A stretch of DNA of 64,000 nucleotides from Podospora pseudocomata. Taxonomy: Eukaryota > Ascomycota > Sordariomycetes > Sordariales > Podosporaceae. The stretch's first letter is position 1. Each line of letters starts with the position of its first letter. Location: assembly GCF_035222375.1 (NCBI RefSeq), contig NW_026946366.1, positions 806,001-870,000 of the forward strand. The letters run 5' to 3'. The notes beneath the pieces were generated by a model. That model was not told the origin of the DNA and searched no databases. It saw only the letters and a list, made by a program, of their open reading frames with translations. Made by a program: the position numbers and the translations under genes. Positions 22,338 to 34,319 of this stretch are shown here, in pieces.

Positions 22338-24156
22338 ATGGCGGACGCCACAAGTTACAAGAAGCCGCCCGTCGACAACGACTCGTATTCCGACCATGTC
22401 GACAGTGAAGCCGCCAGCGAGGTCTACGATGAGAACGGTTCTCTACTCAGCGGAAAGACGGGGAGCAGCCTTGGATATGGAGTCCCAGACTCGAGAAAAA
22501 TTGGTGTCACAGGTGCTGTCTTCTTGATCCTCAACAAGATGATCGGCACCGGCATATTCTCCACACCGTCCAGTATTTTCGCTTCGACCGGTTCGGTTGG
22601 CATCAGTATTCTCTTGTGGGCAGTCGGTAAGTTGATCGGTTCCTAGTGACTCAGCTCATGTTTGCTAACAAAGCACAGCAGGACTTCTCACTCTGTCCGG
22701 TCTCAGTGTCTACCTCGAATTTGGCCTTGCTATTCCACGCTCTGGAGGCGAGAAGAACTACCTGGAACGTGTATTCCGGAAACCGCCATTTCTCATCACA
22801 AGCGTCTTTGCTGTCCAGATGATCTTGCTCGGGTTTTCTGCTGGCAACTCTCTTGCATTCGGTCGATATGTGCTGCTAGCATGCGGTCACCCTATGCCTG
22901 ATGGCTTGGTTCCACGGATAATCGCCGTCGCCTGTATGACATTCGTCGTGCTCCTCCACGCAATCAAACCCACATGGGGCCTGCGACTTACCAACGCACT
23001 CGGGGTCTTCAAGGTGCTGGTTTTGTTGCTCATTGTCTTCGCTGGATTTGCGGCATTGGCAGGATACCGCTTGATCCCGGACCCTCACAACTTCGACAAC
23101 TTTTGGGCCATCGAAAAGGGGGATGGGTATGGCGGTGGCGGGGCCTATGCGTATGCTACCGCTCTCCTGCAGGTTGTTTACAGCTACAAGGGGTGGGAAA
23201 ACGCCAATTATGTCATGGGAGAACTCAAGAATCCCCAGAGAACACTGAAAATTGCGGCGCCTCTCGCGGTCATTGGCGTTACCGTCCTGTATGTGTTGGC
23301 GAATGTGGCTTATTTTGCGGCTATTCCAAAGGCCGAGCTGGCAAAGTCCGAGGTTATTGTTGCTGGCCTCTTCTTCCGCAACATGTTTGGAGAGAGCGTC
23401 GCCGCCAGGAGCTTGCCGGCTTTCGTCGCCCTAAGCAATATCGGGAATGTTCTCGCCGTCAGCTTCGCCCACTCCCGTGTCAACCAGGAGTTGGCAAAGG
23501 AGGGAATCCTACCATGGAGCAACTTTTGGGCTTCTACCAAGCCCTTCCGGACCCCTGCTGCAGCGGTATGTTCTTTTCCAGTCTGACTATTCTGACTGAT
23601 ACCACTCGAACTTTACTGACCACCTGTATAGCTGTTTTTGCATTGGATCGTCACCGTTATTGTGCTCGTTGCACCCCCTCCCGGCCCGGCCTACAACTTC
23701 ATTGTCAATCTGTACACATACCCAGGAGCATGGATCAACACCATGGTTGCTGGTGGGCTTATTTACCTGCAGTTCAAGAAGTCCGAGAACTGGTCGTCGC
23801 CGTGGCGCACGTGGCTTCCGGTCACCATTGTGTACTTCCTACTCAACATTTTCCTCGCCATCACACCCTTCATCCCACCAAACAGCGACTGGAACGCCGA
23901 TGGCTATCCATACTACGCATTCCCTCTCGTGGGAATTGCCATTTTGCTGCTGGGCGTGGTGTATTGGGCGGTGTGGACCAAGCTTTTACCAAAGCTTGGT
24001 GGCTACACTATTGTGGCGGAGACGGTTATTGATGAGACGGGCGAAGAAGTGATGAGATATCACAAGGTTCCAACAACATGTCCCAGGGAGGCGACGGCGC
24101 AACCGCTCCTGTGGGACGGAAATGCCAGTGTCCATAGCGGTTATGGTTCGCTGTGA
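22338..24156 (+). CDS. High-affinity methionine-type amino acid permease (MUP1 family, APC)
   Basis: Exons 22338-22626, 22682-23565 and 23632-24156 encode 565 aa with about 12 membrane helices. The APC superfamily pattern is clear: KIGVTGAVFLILNKMIGTGIFSTP in TM1, LSGLSVYLEFGLAIPRSGGEKNYLE in TM2-3, and SYKGWENANYVMGELKNPQRTLK in TM6, which fits the MUP1/MUP3 group and not the yeast AGP/GAP group. Such permeases import methionine and sometimes cysteine across the plasma membrane. The N-terminus is acidic and Ser-rich, as in permeases controlled by ubiquitin-dependent endocytosis. The substrate is inferred from family resemblance only. Confidence 0.92.
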
Positions 24157-25652
24157 CGATGGCGTGAGAACATGAGCGTTACGAATTATGAAATGAGACG
24201 ATGAATGGGACATGAGATAAGGACTGTCTTTGCATATAATATGGCGCAGGGTTTACTTTCAACGGCATAGAATTATATTATTGGCTGGGTACGGACTTTC
24301 AACATCGTTTGGGCATGGGACGGGATAACGCGATAGAACTATTGGAAGACAACAAAGATTTCAACTTTCTTTCTCTGACTGGCGACTCTGCGCATGCTCT
24401 GTGTGTTGACGAGAGGGACATTCTTCAGCGATAGCGCCCCGACACCCCGACATTGCGTGGAATAGCGTACCGCATTCCATCCTTCTATCACCATCAAGTT
24501 CCACCATAATCCATAATTAATCCTGACGGAGTTGGCACTTTCCAGGTAAGCACCTCCTTCCCGTCTGCATCACACACCCTCAATTTATTTTCATCTTTCT
24601 GGCCAAGCAGTCAGGCCGCATTGCAGCATGGCAGTGCTAGATTGCACCGCATCCATCATCATCATTCCTCAATGGTCATCACGATTCATCCCGCCTTGGA
24701 GGAGGCATGAAACATGGTGAGCCGCCCCAGCAACCGAACACTACTCATAGTCAAGCATACAAATGGACGGCGATGCAACTCATCATCCATGCCAGATTGG
24801 TCGAGTGGTCAGCAGTGGCGCATCTTTCGGTACGGGATTCCGAGATCTGCCCAAGCATCCTGGTATTGTGTGGCTGTCCAAAAGCAGAAAAGCACCGAGC
24901 GTCAAGCCGTGTGTGTGAAGATGTAAATCGCAGACTAACCGTCCCGTGGACTTGAATCTCGGTTGTGGCTTCGGCATATCACGATCCGTTACCGCGATGG
25001 TCGACCTTCCTTCTAGACATGTAAGTAATCAAGTCACACGGTACGATACGTCATTTGACGGCCGGCTGTCCCGTGTCACAACTGCCTGGCTTCATAATAT
25101 CTCACTGCCTTTTCCTGCCATGAACTAGGGAAGCGCCCCAGTCCACTTCGGCCATTCTTCCCGCTGTTGATATTGCGCGCGGGTCTCGTTTTATATTAAT
25201 TCGACCACTTCCCACCAGTCGTTGGTGCAGGATCCGCTCATCATGTGTGGGTTCAGTCACAAAAGAGCGCAACAACAAGCTCCGTCTTGACAGGGACCCA
25301 ACCCCATATTAGCCGGCAAATCGCAAAGCGAGCGGCAACACCACACAACCACTGACAGTAGAGCGGGAACCCAGCAGCGGGCCTAGACTGGAAAACCTGG
25401 GGCAATCACAAATGAACTGGAGAATCTGGGGGAATGTCGGCTTGTGTATCCCACCCGCCCCGCCATGCAACGGCAGAGCAAGCCGCAACCATGTAAATGG
25501 AACGTCCATAAACGGCAACCGATGTAGCCTTCCCACGACTATCTCTACCTTTTAAAGACTCAGGCTCATCTTCCACACCCTCACTCTTCTCTTTTCCTGT
25601 CTCATCACATTTCTTACTCTTGTGCCACCAGCCAGCCAAAACCAAATTCAAA
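24157..25652. promoter_or_regulatory. Intergenic; presumed promoter region of the AA9 gene
   Basis: About 1.5 kb with no supported gene. The last part before 25653 is CT-rich with a TTTTAAAG element near 25550, a plausible core promoter. Confidence 0.4.
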
Positions 25653-26479
25653 ATGTTGACCTCCCTCATCAGCACCCTCGGCCTCCTCGCCGCCGGTGTC
25701 AACGCCCACGGTGCCGTCACCAGCTACATCATCGACGGCAAGACCTACCCCGGCTACCAGGGCTTCTCCCCGGCCAACAGCAAGAATGTGATCCAGCGCC
25801 AATGGCCCAACTACAACCCCATCACCTCTTGCAGCGCCTCCCAGCTCCGCTGCAACGGCGGCACCTCGGCCACCGAGTCCGCCCCCGTCCAGCCCGGCTC
25901 CAAGGTCAGCGCCGTCTGGCAGCAGTGGACTCACTCCCAGGGCCCCGTCATCGTCTGGATGTACAAATGCCCGGGCGCTTTCAGCTCCTGCGACGGGTCT
26001 GGCTCCGGCTGGTTCAAGATTGATGAGGGTGGCTTCAAGGCTAGCAACGGCGTGTTCCTCGACTCGGAGAACCCGTCTGGGTGGGAGATTGCCAAGCTTG
26101 TCGGTGGCAACAAACAGTGGACTAGCACTATTCCTTCGGGGCTTGCTCCTGGAAACTATCTCATTCGCCACGAGTTGATTGCCCTTCACCAGGCCAATGC
26201 CCCTCAGTTCTACCCCGAGTGCGCTCAGCTCGTGGTTGGCGGGTCTGGCTCGGCTCAGCCGGATAGCTCTTACAAGGCTGCTATTCCTGGGTACTGCAAG
26301 GATGGTGACTCTAACATTAGGGTAAGTTGTTGTCTGCGAGGGAAGTTGAAATGGGATAATGGCTGACATGAGTATGATAGGTCCCCATCAACAACCGCAA
26401 CATTCCCCAGACCTATGTTGTCCCCGGCCCTCCCGTGTGGCGCGGTGCCTCCAAGAAGGCTCGTGACTTCTCTGCTTAA
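25653..26479 (+). CDS. AA9 lytic polysaccharide monooxygenase (secreted, no CBM1)
   Basis: Exons 25653-26321 and 26381-26479 encode 255 aa. An 18-residue signal peptide, MLTSLISTLGLLAAGVNA, is followed directly by His19, the N-terminal copper-binding His of the mature enzyme. Further AA9 marks are WTHSQGPVIVWMYKCPG (second copper His and GPV motif), GNYLIRHELIALHQA, and QFYPECAQL (Gln and axial Tyr). The C-terminus VPPxxIPQTYVVPGPPVW fits the catalytic-only form with no cellulose-binding module. AA9 enzymes oxidatively cleave cellulose and some hemicelluloses outside the cell using reductant and H2O2 or O2. Third-position GC is high compared with flanks. Regioselectivity cannot be told. Confidence 0.95.
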
Positions 26480-26864
26480 GTGGTTTGATGAAGTCCACGG
26501 GATGAGGATGATTAGTGGAAGACAATTTTGGGTACATGCCTTGGTTTCCTTGCTTTGACTTGAGCCATGGTAGCATTTCGCCCGCTTTGATTCATGTCAA
26601 TCAACTTTTGTATATAGCTCTTCGCCAATTGACACAATGTCTTCACTGGTTACAGACTGTTCACTTTTGATTTCTTTGGTGAAAAGGACAATCAACAAGA
26701 ATCCCCTTTGCTTTTCTTCTGATCTCGCAACTATCCAACACTGTCAACCATCATCTGATTCCTTCTGAAATTGCCTGACTTGTTCCATCAGCACATCATT
26801 TATTGATAGGTGGGTAGTTTACATCGATGGAAACAACAAAAGTTTCCCATGGCTGAATGGCGGG

Positions 26865-27900
26865 TTAGATGCCAGCATCTAACCGTCTAATTTGGCAGGA
26901 CCATGACTGATCACCATCGTTCCCTGTGTCCTCTTCTTTGCTCTTGTCCTCTTGATACTCGTCCTTTGTGGCATCTTGGTAGCTGTGAACTTCACAGATT
27001 CTTCTCTCAACACTTTCCTCGTCGTCGTCGTCGTCATTATCATTATCTACCCCAGATGCAGTCGATTCATTGTTTCCCTCATCTTCGGACACTACATCCA
27101 ATTCATGCGTGGGATACCGGTGTATGCGCCCGTCGAGTGCGGAGTGATGGCACTGAAGCAAATGCAATAGTCTTTGCAAGTATAGCACGCGTAGTACGTC
27201 CCAACTACCGTCTGAGTTGCACAAATAGTTAGTACGTGTGTCCTTGTAGATAGTCCATGCAAAGCCTTACCAGCAAACAGGCTTTACAGCGCAGCAAGGT
27301 GCCCTTGCCGCCAATGAATCTCATCCTTTCTCGGCAAACCATTCTGTCGTATTTGATGCTGGTGATCCACCATGCCACGGCATTCAGGGGATACCCGCGC
27401 TTAATGACGAGCTTGACCATCTCGACCGTGGTTCTCTCCCGAATCCAGTGAAATTGCGTGTTCCCAGAATCAGTCTCGTCATCAACCTTCAAGTTATAGA
27501 GAAACAGCTTCTTCAAGAACTCCGTGTTTGGGGTGTGTGGACGCAGAAAGCAACCAAGGGCGGCATTATCTCGCTCCCACCATACAAGGTCGGATCTGCT
27601 CCCGCATCCAACAGATCCTAGAAGAGGTCTTCGTGACCATCTCTGATAGCTAACCACAACATCATGCTTCTGCTCCACAATATGTTCACATCCTGTTTGT
27701 GCTTGAGAAGCTCTCTGGCAGCATCAAGGGCAGAGGAGCCAGTGACCGGCTCAATATCTTCAGACTGCAGATACTTGAAGTCGTTCTCTTGAAAATGGCG
27801 GAAACATCTATATTTGACCGCTTGTCAGTGTTGGCAGCTGTATCGAATTGCCGCACCATGTGAATTTTGCTTCCTGAGCGATGTTACCGTTAACATGACT
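26865..27900 (-). pseudogene. Decayed ankyrin-repeat-like gene
   Basis: Minus-strand fragments in order look like ankyrin repeats. They are EPVTGSSALDAARELLKHKQ near 27690-27760, LWLAIRDGHEDLF followed by DLLDAGADPTLYGG near 27590-27660 (same frame, separated by a TAG), then in another frame PNTEFLKKLFLYNL and TTVEMVKLVIKRGYPLNAVAWW near 27370-27530. The downstream part ends in an acidic Asp/Glu-rich segment to 26865. The mixture of frames and stops suggests a pseudogene. A gene with several introns is a less likely alternative. The repeats are too divergent to name a family. Confidence 0.45.
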
Positions 27901-28135
27901 TCAAAATCACATGGTGCTTTATGTACCTGAGCAAGTAAGCAATCAACCGCTTGACCGGTACCTCTTCTAGGGTTATCACAAAGAAAAGTGTTCCCGTTCA
28001 TCTAGAAATTGGGGGCAGAATTGACTGACACAAACAGAAGAGTTTCCAGAAGAGCGGTCAAAGCCGTTCATAGAGAAAAACCGGGCAGTACCTGGCTCCA
28101 TGACAAACAACTTTATAACCCCCCCTCCCCACCAC

Positions 28136-29498
28136 TCACAAAGTCCCATTAAAAGCTCTGAAAAACCCCAGCGGAAACCCATCCGCCATAGCCTGAAACC
28201 CCGCCACGTTAGGATGCAAATGATCCCCCCCATCAAACTGCCTCGCCAGCTGCGCCCGATTCCCCGGATCCCCAATAATCTTTGCAAAATCCACCGTCGC
28301 GTCAAACGTCCCGCTGTTCAAAATCCACTCATTCACCTTGACCCTCGTCTGCTCCCTCGTCGGGTTGCTATAGCTCTGCCCGCTCCCCGTAAACTGAGTA
28401 ATCGTCCCCCCTATCGTCTTGATCCCCGCTGCTTTGCACTCCCTAACAATCTGCTGGAACGCGCTTTGCAACCTTGTCGCAATGGAGTTTTGAGAACCAG
28501 AGTCGGTGCCACCGCCGCCGATGTCATTCACCCCAATGAAGATCATGACATATTTCACGCCTGCTACTTGCAAAGCGTCGCGTTTGTACCGGGTGAGGAG
28601 GGTCGGTCCCAGACCGCCAGAGAGAACAGTGTTGCCCCCCGCAGCCTGGTTGTTGACGCCGATGTGGTTGATTCCCTCTTTCTGCATACGCGCGATGAGC
28701 AGGTCAGGCCAGCGGTTGTTCCCGTCGTCGGTGCTGCCTCTCCCGTCGGTGATGCTATCCCCCAGGATCACAAACGCGGAGTGATCCTTTGGCTTCCAGG
28801 CTTCGACTGCGGACAGGAAGTACCAGTGCTTGGTGTTGGCTCCCCCGGACAGGGTGGCGGTGCTGACGCGGTTGCCGGACTGCATGTGCGAGGTTGTGCG
28901 GCTGCCGGGGTGGCCGGTGATGCTGCTGCCTGACTGGCCTTGCTGGGAGTAGAGGGAGACGGCGATGTTGGTCTGGGGGCCGACGGAAAACTCGATTGGG
29001 TCAGTGTACGCTACCTGGCCGCGGGGGACGACGATGGAGGAGGAGCCGTTGCGGAAGGTGAGGGGTTTGAGTGTTGCGGCGTCGATGCCGGCTACTCCGG
29101 CTTTGTTTCCGGCGGCGAGGGCGATGGAGGCGGCGGTGATGGGGAGGTCGCTGCCGCCGAAGGTGTTGCTGATTTGGATGCGGAGTCTCTCGGCGCCGAT
29201 GGAGAGGTGGAGGGTTTGTCTGATGGTGGCATCGCGGAAGACGCCTCCGTTGGTCTGTGAAATGATTGTGTTAGTTTGGGCCGGATTGCGAGACTGAAGA
29301 GAAACATACGAATTGCGAAGGTGGCATATTGTTAGGCTCAACCAGCTGAGGCATGGAAGTCCATGTTGCCACCCAGTGATTATCCTCCTGACGAGAGTTG
29401 AGTTCTCTCTCGTCCAACTCGGCGGTTGGAATAGCAGTAGCCCATCGTGCTGACACCAGCAGCAACGAAGAGGCAATTCTCGCCCACGAAGAAAGCAT
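28136..29498 (-). CDS. Secreted SGNH/GDSL-type esterase
   Basis: Exons 29310-29498 and 28136-29254 encode 435 aa. A signal peptide, MLSSWARIASSLLLVSARWATA, is followed by a short pro-like region and a beta-rich N-terminal domain (DATIRQTLHLSIGAERLRI, ISNTFGG). The hydrolase part shows SGNH blocks: block I VILGDSITDGRGS with the nucleophile Ser, block II/III with Gly (AAGG) and Asn (GVNDIG), and block V DHLHPN with the catalytic Asp/His. Such fungal enzymes deacetylate or de-esterify plant polysaccharides or lipids, but the substrate is not clear here. The ATG at 29498 directly precedes the signal peptide. The splice keeps phase 0. Confidence 0.92.
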
Positions 29499-30042
29499 GG
29501 TGACCACTTGAGTTATTAATTTAGTCAAAGCCAAGAACACTCGCCCCTCCAAGACCTGGTGATTGTTGAAATGAGCATTTTGAAGCTCTTATACAGCCCG
29601 CTGGTCCCGCCGGCGGATGATGAGTCCCCGAGGTTTAATTGTCGGTGCTAAGGAGAAGCTATCTAATTTAGCCACGAGGCAGAGTAGTATGGGGCCCAAC
29701 AGATCCTCGTGCGGGCTGCGTAGGTGGGCTTAGATCGTGGTTATTTACCCAGCGGGAATACCGTGGCGGGCTTGGGTGATGCGGGTGATCTGCTGTGTCG
29801 GCCTTTCTGTATCGTGGAAAATCTGTGGGGAAGCGGGAAGAACAATGGAACCGAGACCATGGGCATTATGGTGGCATGTCAGGGGTAAATATCCCGAATC
29901 CATCCACACTCGAGTTTGTGGTACTTCAAATGCATTGCGGACTTGTGGTATGGAATTAAGTTCGCGCCGTGTATAGTATTGCAAACTCAAACCCAATGCC
30001 GAACTTACTTCCTGGCCATAACCCTTCACAGCTTTCTCATAT
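29499..30042. other. Intergenic
   Basis: Separates the upstream side of the esterase from the 3' end of a P450. Nothing was recognised. Confidence 0.4.
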
Positions 30043-31901
30043 TCATTTCTTCCTCTTGGTAACAATTGTCTGAACATTCTTGGGCTGATGGAACCACCGG
30101 TTGATCAGAGTCCATTCCTTCTTCGGGTCCACCAACTCGAAATCGTAATCGCGGATTAATTCTGGAAGGGCCTTGTAGATTTCCATCATTGAGATCTGTA
30201 GTTTACATTAGCCAACTGTGCCCCAGTGGGAAAAGAGGTATATGCTCACATTCTTGCCCAAGCACATATGGGGGCCACCACCAAACTATTTGCAACAAAG
30301 TCAGTAACAGGAACTAATAAAGGGTAAGTTGGGTCAAAGACTCACATTCAGCATGTGTCTCTCCAAATCAGCAGCATTACGACCTAACCACCTCTCCGGC
30401 ACAAACTCATCTGCATCCTCTCCAAACACACCTTTATCACGCTGTACAATCTGAGGGTTGCATCCGACTTTCACCCCAGGAGGGAAAAACTCTCCCAGGA
30501 GCTCAACCCCTTCCTTGGGGGTGTACCGCGGGAACGACAGACCAAGACTGGCGTGGACCCTCATGCCCTCCTTGCAGCAGGCGTCAAAATAAGGCAGCTT
30601 GACTGCATTAGCATACCTGATTCTTCCAGACGAGCTGATCCGACCCTCGGCAACGGCCGTATCAATCTCATCTCTGAGCTTCCGGTAGGTTCTAGGATTT
30701 TTCGTGAGGTGATAAAGAACTGAGGTGATGGCACTAGCCGTGGTGTCGGATCCCGCGATGCTGTTGTACAAATGTCAGTATATTCACCCAAGTCAAAAGC
30801 GAAATCAAACTCACATAGCGGTGTAAATCTCCCCTCTAATCTCCAGCGGACCAAAGTTATCCAAATCCCCATGCTCCTCCATCACTCGGAAGAAGCTAGC
30901 CAGCATATCATCCTTCTCCATCACGCCACCGCTCTCCTGCAGCTCCTTCTGTCGTTTCTCAACAGCCTCAACCCCCGCATCTGTCATCGTGTCCATCGCC
31001 TTGACAGCTGCCATCGCACCGGGGACGACAATAGAGGTCATCAAAACAAGACTGCGCATCCAGCGGGGCACAAACGCAGAGGCTGCCATGAATAAGATCA
31101 GCACGTCGGTTGCGTTGATCCAGCCCCTGTAATCCTTTTTGGTCTCCAGAAAACCAAACGGACGGCTGAAGAAAAGGATGCCAATCACGTCAAAGGCGTA
31201 GTACCGAAGCCAGAGAGCCATGTCAGTTGGCCTGCCAGACTCACTGGCATCCTTAACACATTGATAAAGAAGTTCGATACACTCTTCGATGGCTGGCTCG
31301 TAGCGGCCGACGTTGGTCATGGTGTAGACATGGTTGACCAGCTTGCGGCGCTCGCCGTGGGACTTGGGGTCTATGTTGCAGAAGTGCTCCGGGAATCGGG
31401 CTGTTTAGTGTTAGCGTTGGCCGGTTTGTCATGATATTTCTGTTACATACACCATGGCATTGAGAAAGCCGAGTAAAACTCAGTCTAATCCTTATTGTTA
31501 GCAAAATCCTCTTACCCCTAGCACTCCAGGTTGAAAGGTATGGCAAACGCACCTTGGTAAAAGCTGTCCCGGCTCCATAGATGGCCTTGATAACGGTTGG
31601 GTCTGAGATAGACACCTCGTTCTCGGCGATGCGAATGATGGGACCTGAGTTATTAGCTGATACCGTGTCTTGATATCAACAAATCAAAGGACAAGGCACT
31701 CAACTCACCATGTTTTGCGTGCCACTTTTTCAACGTGACTTCTAAGTGACCCGAGTACAGCTCCTTGATGATCCACAGTCTCGAGAAAGAGGCGAGAAAA
31801 GGACCTGGGTATTTGGAGTAGGGATGTAACCATCGACAGTAGATGATCCACCCAACGAACCAGGTGACCAGACCACCTAGTAATATCGACATGACTGCCA
31901 T
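30043..31901 (-). CDS. Cytochrome P450 (pisatin-demethylase-like)
   Basis: Seven exons (31709-31901, 31553-31644, 31451-31484, 30815-31400, 30346-30760, 30250-30285, 30043-30195) join in phase to 502 aa, a normal microsomal P450 length. A membrane anchor MSILLGGLVTWFVGWIIYC is followed by HPYSKYPGPF. The I-helix has AGSDTTAS, the K-helix ExxR is EGMR, then PERWLG, and the haem loop FGGGPHMCLG with Cys448. The ending KNISMMEIYKALPELIRDYDFEL resembles the CYP57/pisatin demethylase-like group. It is expected to hydroxylate or demethylate a small lipophilic compound at the ER. No core biosynthetic enzyme lies nearby. A 34-nt third exon and a 36-nt sixth exon are notably short. Confidence 0.93.
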
Positions 31902-33365
31902 TACTGCCGTCAGTGTGTTCCGAGCAAAGTCAGATGATCAACAGAAGAACTGGAACTTTTCCCCATCTGCCTCGTCCAAAACAGCGGGCTCAACCTCCTG
32001 TTAAGAGGACTGATGAGCGGGCATCACTCTCGCCAAGATCAAACCCTAACTATCTTACACACCCCCCAGTTCGGAGGGCATCCTGCAGGGCCCTATCACC
32101 AATCTATCGCTCCACCTTCCGCCTGCAGGTATCTTTCCCCTCTCCTGGTAAAGGTCTTGGCCCGTGTCTGCAGAAAATCTCGGTCAGGTTCGGAGGGTTG
32201 CAACCCAATGAGAGCTCACATGTTGAAATGGAAGCTGATCTTCATCGACATAATCGCTACCCAGCTGGACGAGCTGGTGTCTCCTCACGGTCAACCGGGC
32301 GTCAATATTGCGTGATGCTCGACACTGCACACGAGCGGTTGGTCTGAAATCGCTCAATCATCGACAAGCCAAGGACGGGATACAGTTCTACTTGGTGTTG
32401 TTGGTGGTTATCATTGAGCCTTGTGTAACCACGCAAGACTGCCGGGCTGTGCCACGCCAGTCCGCCGCCCAATCACAATCGTCCGCTTGCCATCCGAGAG
32501 ACCAGAACTGGCAAGGCCCTTCTGCAGCATCACATCAAGTCAATGGTTTCGAACTCTCAGAAGGGTGTTCAGTGTCGATAGTGTAAAGGTGCCATGAATT
32601 CCTCCTCCCCGGGCCAATCAACGGTGGCCCATATATGAAAGAACCTCAACTGGAGAACTACACTACTGCAGTCATCAAAGAAGCTCCCGCCACTTGATGG
32701 GCCGATATCCCACGATTTCGGCCGAGCTGTTTGACCCCGCAGCGCCAACACGGACGATGATACTGTGCTGCCTGAGCATGCGTCGCTGGGCCGTTGAGAG
32801 CTGTTTGAAGTGGAAAAACTTGGATTGTCCATGCCGTTGTTGCTTCTGTTGGTAGCCAAAAGAGAACGTTCGAGTTGCGTTGGGTGTTGTGCAACTCCAG
32901 GGCCTGATCCCAGGAAACTTAAGCGCAATGTCCGGTGCCAAAAGAGTGGGGGAACCGGGCATGTGTGTAACCATGGAAATGTAGAAAAGCGGCAGAGAAT
33001 GGACTGGTTCAAGAGTGGTAGTGAGTAGTACAAACGGAAAAATGACCTTCACACCAAAAGCAAACCCCATCCTTGCCTTGCAACACAACTTCACGCCCCC
33101 GCGTTTCTGCCCTGTGGAGGCATTCCTCGAAGGACACAAGGGTGGCCCTTGAACAAAAAGTCATGCACGCCAAGTGACAGCTAAAGAAAAGAGAGGCTTC
33201 GCAACCTCGGATATCATTCTGTGTGTAAGTAGCCCAATTGTACAGTATTAAAAAAAAAGGTAAACAGAAAAGACCTCGAACACAAAACAAACAGACCAGC
33301 CAGCCCCCAAATCCAGGCCAGCAAACGCAAAATGCAAACGCTTGAAATGCTGCCGATATTGCGGT
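31902..33365. other. Intergenic
   Basis: Overlapping frames occur on both strands, none with a domain. The first part is the presumed P450 promoter. Confidence 0.4.
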
Positions 33366-34319
33366 TTAGTGCGAACCCATAATCTCGAAAATGCTCGACA
33401 TGCTAGCCTTGGGTTTCAGGCTTCCACCCATGCCCATGCCCATGCCCATACCCATGTTACCTCCTGACAAAGACCCAAAGCCCATGTACGGTGTTCTGGT
33501 CGGTGATGGTTCGAGAAGGTCCAGGCCTGGCATCATCGGTTCCGGCTCGTCGTCTGGATGACGGAAAGAAAAGATCGAGCTCGACAAGCTGGGGAGGGGT
33601 GTTGTGGGCGAGGGCGTCGCCGTTGAGGTTTCGGACGATGACGAGTCGTTGAGGTATGCCAGTAGAAGAGCATGAAGCTCGGCCGTCGCAGTTGGGGAGA
33701 GAATTGTTGGCCGGTCGATTCGCTTGTAGGAACGAGGTCGGGACCCCAGTGCGGAGCCGGTTCCCGAACGTGCCGAATGGACCGAGAGGGGCCGGGTGGC
33801 CGTTTCGTTTTCGGGTAAGGAAAGCGTGATCAAAGATGGGAGCTCGGGTCTGGAGGAAGGCCGAGGGGACTCGTCGAGCGAAGGGAGACTAGTCGGTGAA
33901 CTGGAAGGAGAAAGAGCGGGAGGAGAGAGCGAGGGACTGGTCGGAGAAGAAAAGTCGAGAGAAAGATCGAGCGAAGTGGACGGGAACGAGAAGTCCAGCG
34001 GTTCTGGTTTGTCTTTGAGTGGTGATGATATTATGGACTGCGGCCTGGGTTGTGGTGCCATGGAGAGCCTCTTGCTGTGCCGACGCTCCAACTCGGCCTG
34101 CAAGTTTCTGACGGGAGACGAAGCGCGCTCATATTTCTTGTTCGGTCTGCTGGGCCCCTTCTCGAACAAGGCAATAGCTTGGGAGACGGGAACGTTGCTT
34201 TCAGTGGTATGGTTGAGGTCGTCGAGCAAGAGCGAGAGGTCGGCTTCTTCGAGATCGCCCAACAGCTCGAAGACTCGGTCAATAGACGAGCGCGATCCGG
34301 TGCGCGCGTGTGTCGGCAT
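33366..34319 (-). CDS. Ser/Pro-rich protein of unknown function
   Basis: A single-exon frame of 317 aa from ATG at 34317-34319. The N-terminal 50 residues (SSIDRVFELLGDLEEADLSLLL then SQAIALFEKG) look like a conserved amphipathic acidic helix. The middle is Ser/Pro-rich with many S-P sites, probably disordered and phosphorylated. Near the C-terminus a run of Gly-Met repeats (about 33418-33460) precedes a short conserved-looking tail ASMSSIFEIMGSH. A longer in-frame reading to 34556 has no support because the extension looks like UTR. I do not recognise the family. Conservation of the two ends suggests a real protein. Confidence 0.72.
   Translation of the reverse strand: MPTHARTGSRSSIDRVFELLGDLEEADLSLLLDDLNHTTESNVPVSQAIALFEKGPSRPNKKYERASSPVRNLQAELERRHSKRLSMAPQPRPQSIISSPLKDKPEPLDFSFPSTSLDLSLDFSSPTSPSLSPPALSPSSSPTSLPSLDESPRPSSRPELPSLITLSLPENETATRPLSVHSARSGTGSALGSRPRSYKRIDRPTILSPTATAELHALLLAYLNDSSSSETSTATPSPTTPLPSLSSSIFSFRHPDDEPEPMMPGLDLLEPSPTRTPYMGFGSLSGGNMGMGMGMGMGGSLKPKASMSSIFEIMGSH
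33415..33462. repeat. Short ATGGGC-type repeat (Gly-Met codons)
   Basis: Near-perfect 6-bp tandem units, CCCATG on the plus strand, encode alternating Gly and Met in the unknown Ser/Pro-rich protein. Confidence 0.75.
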
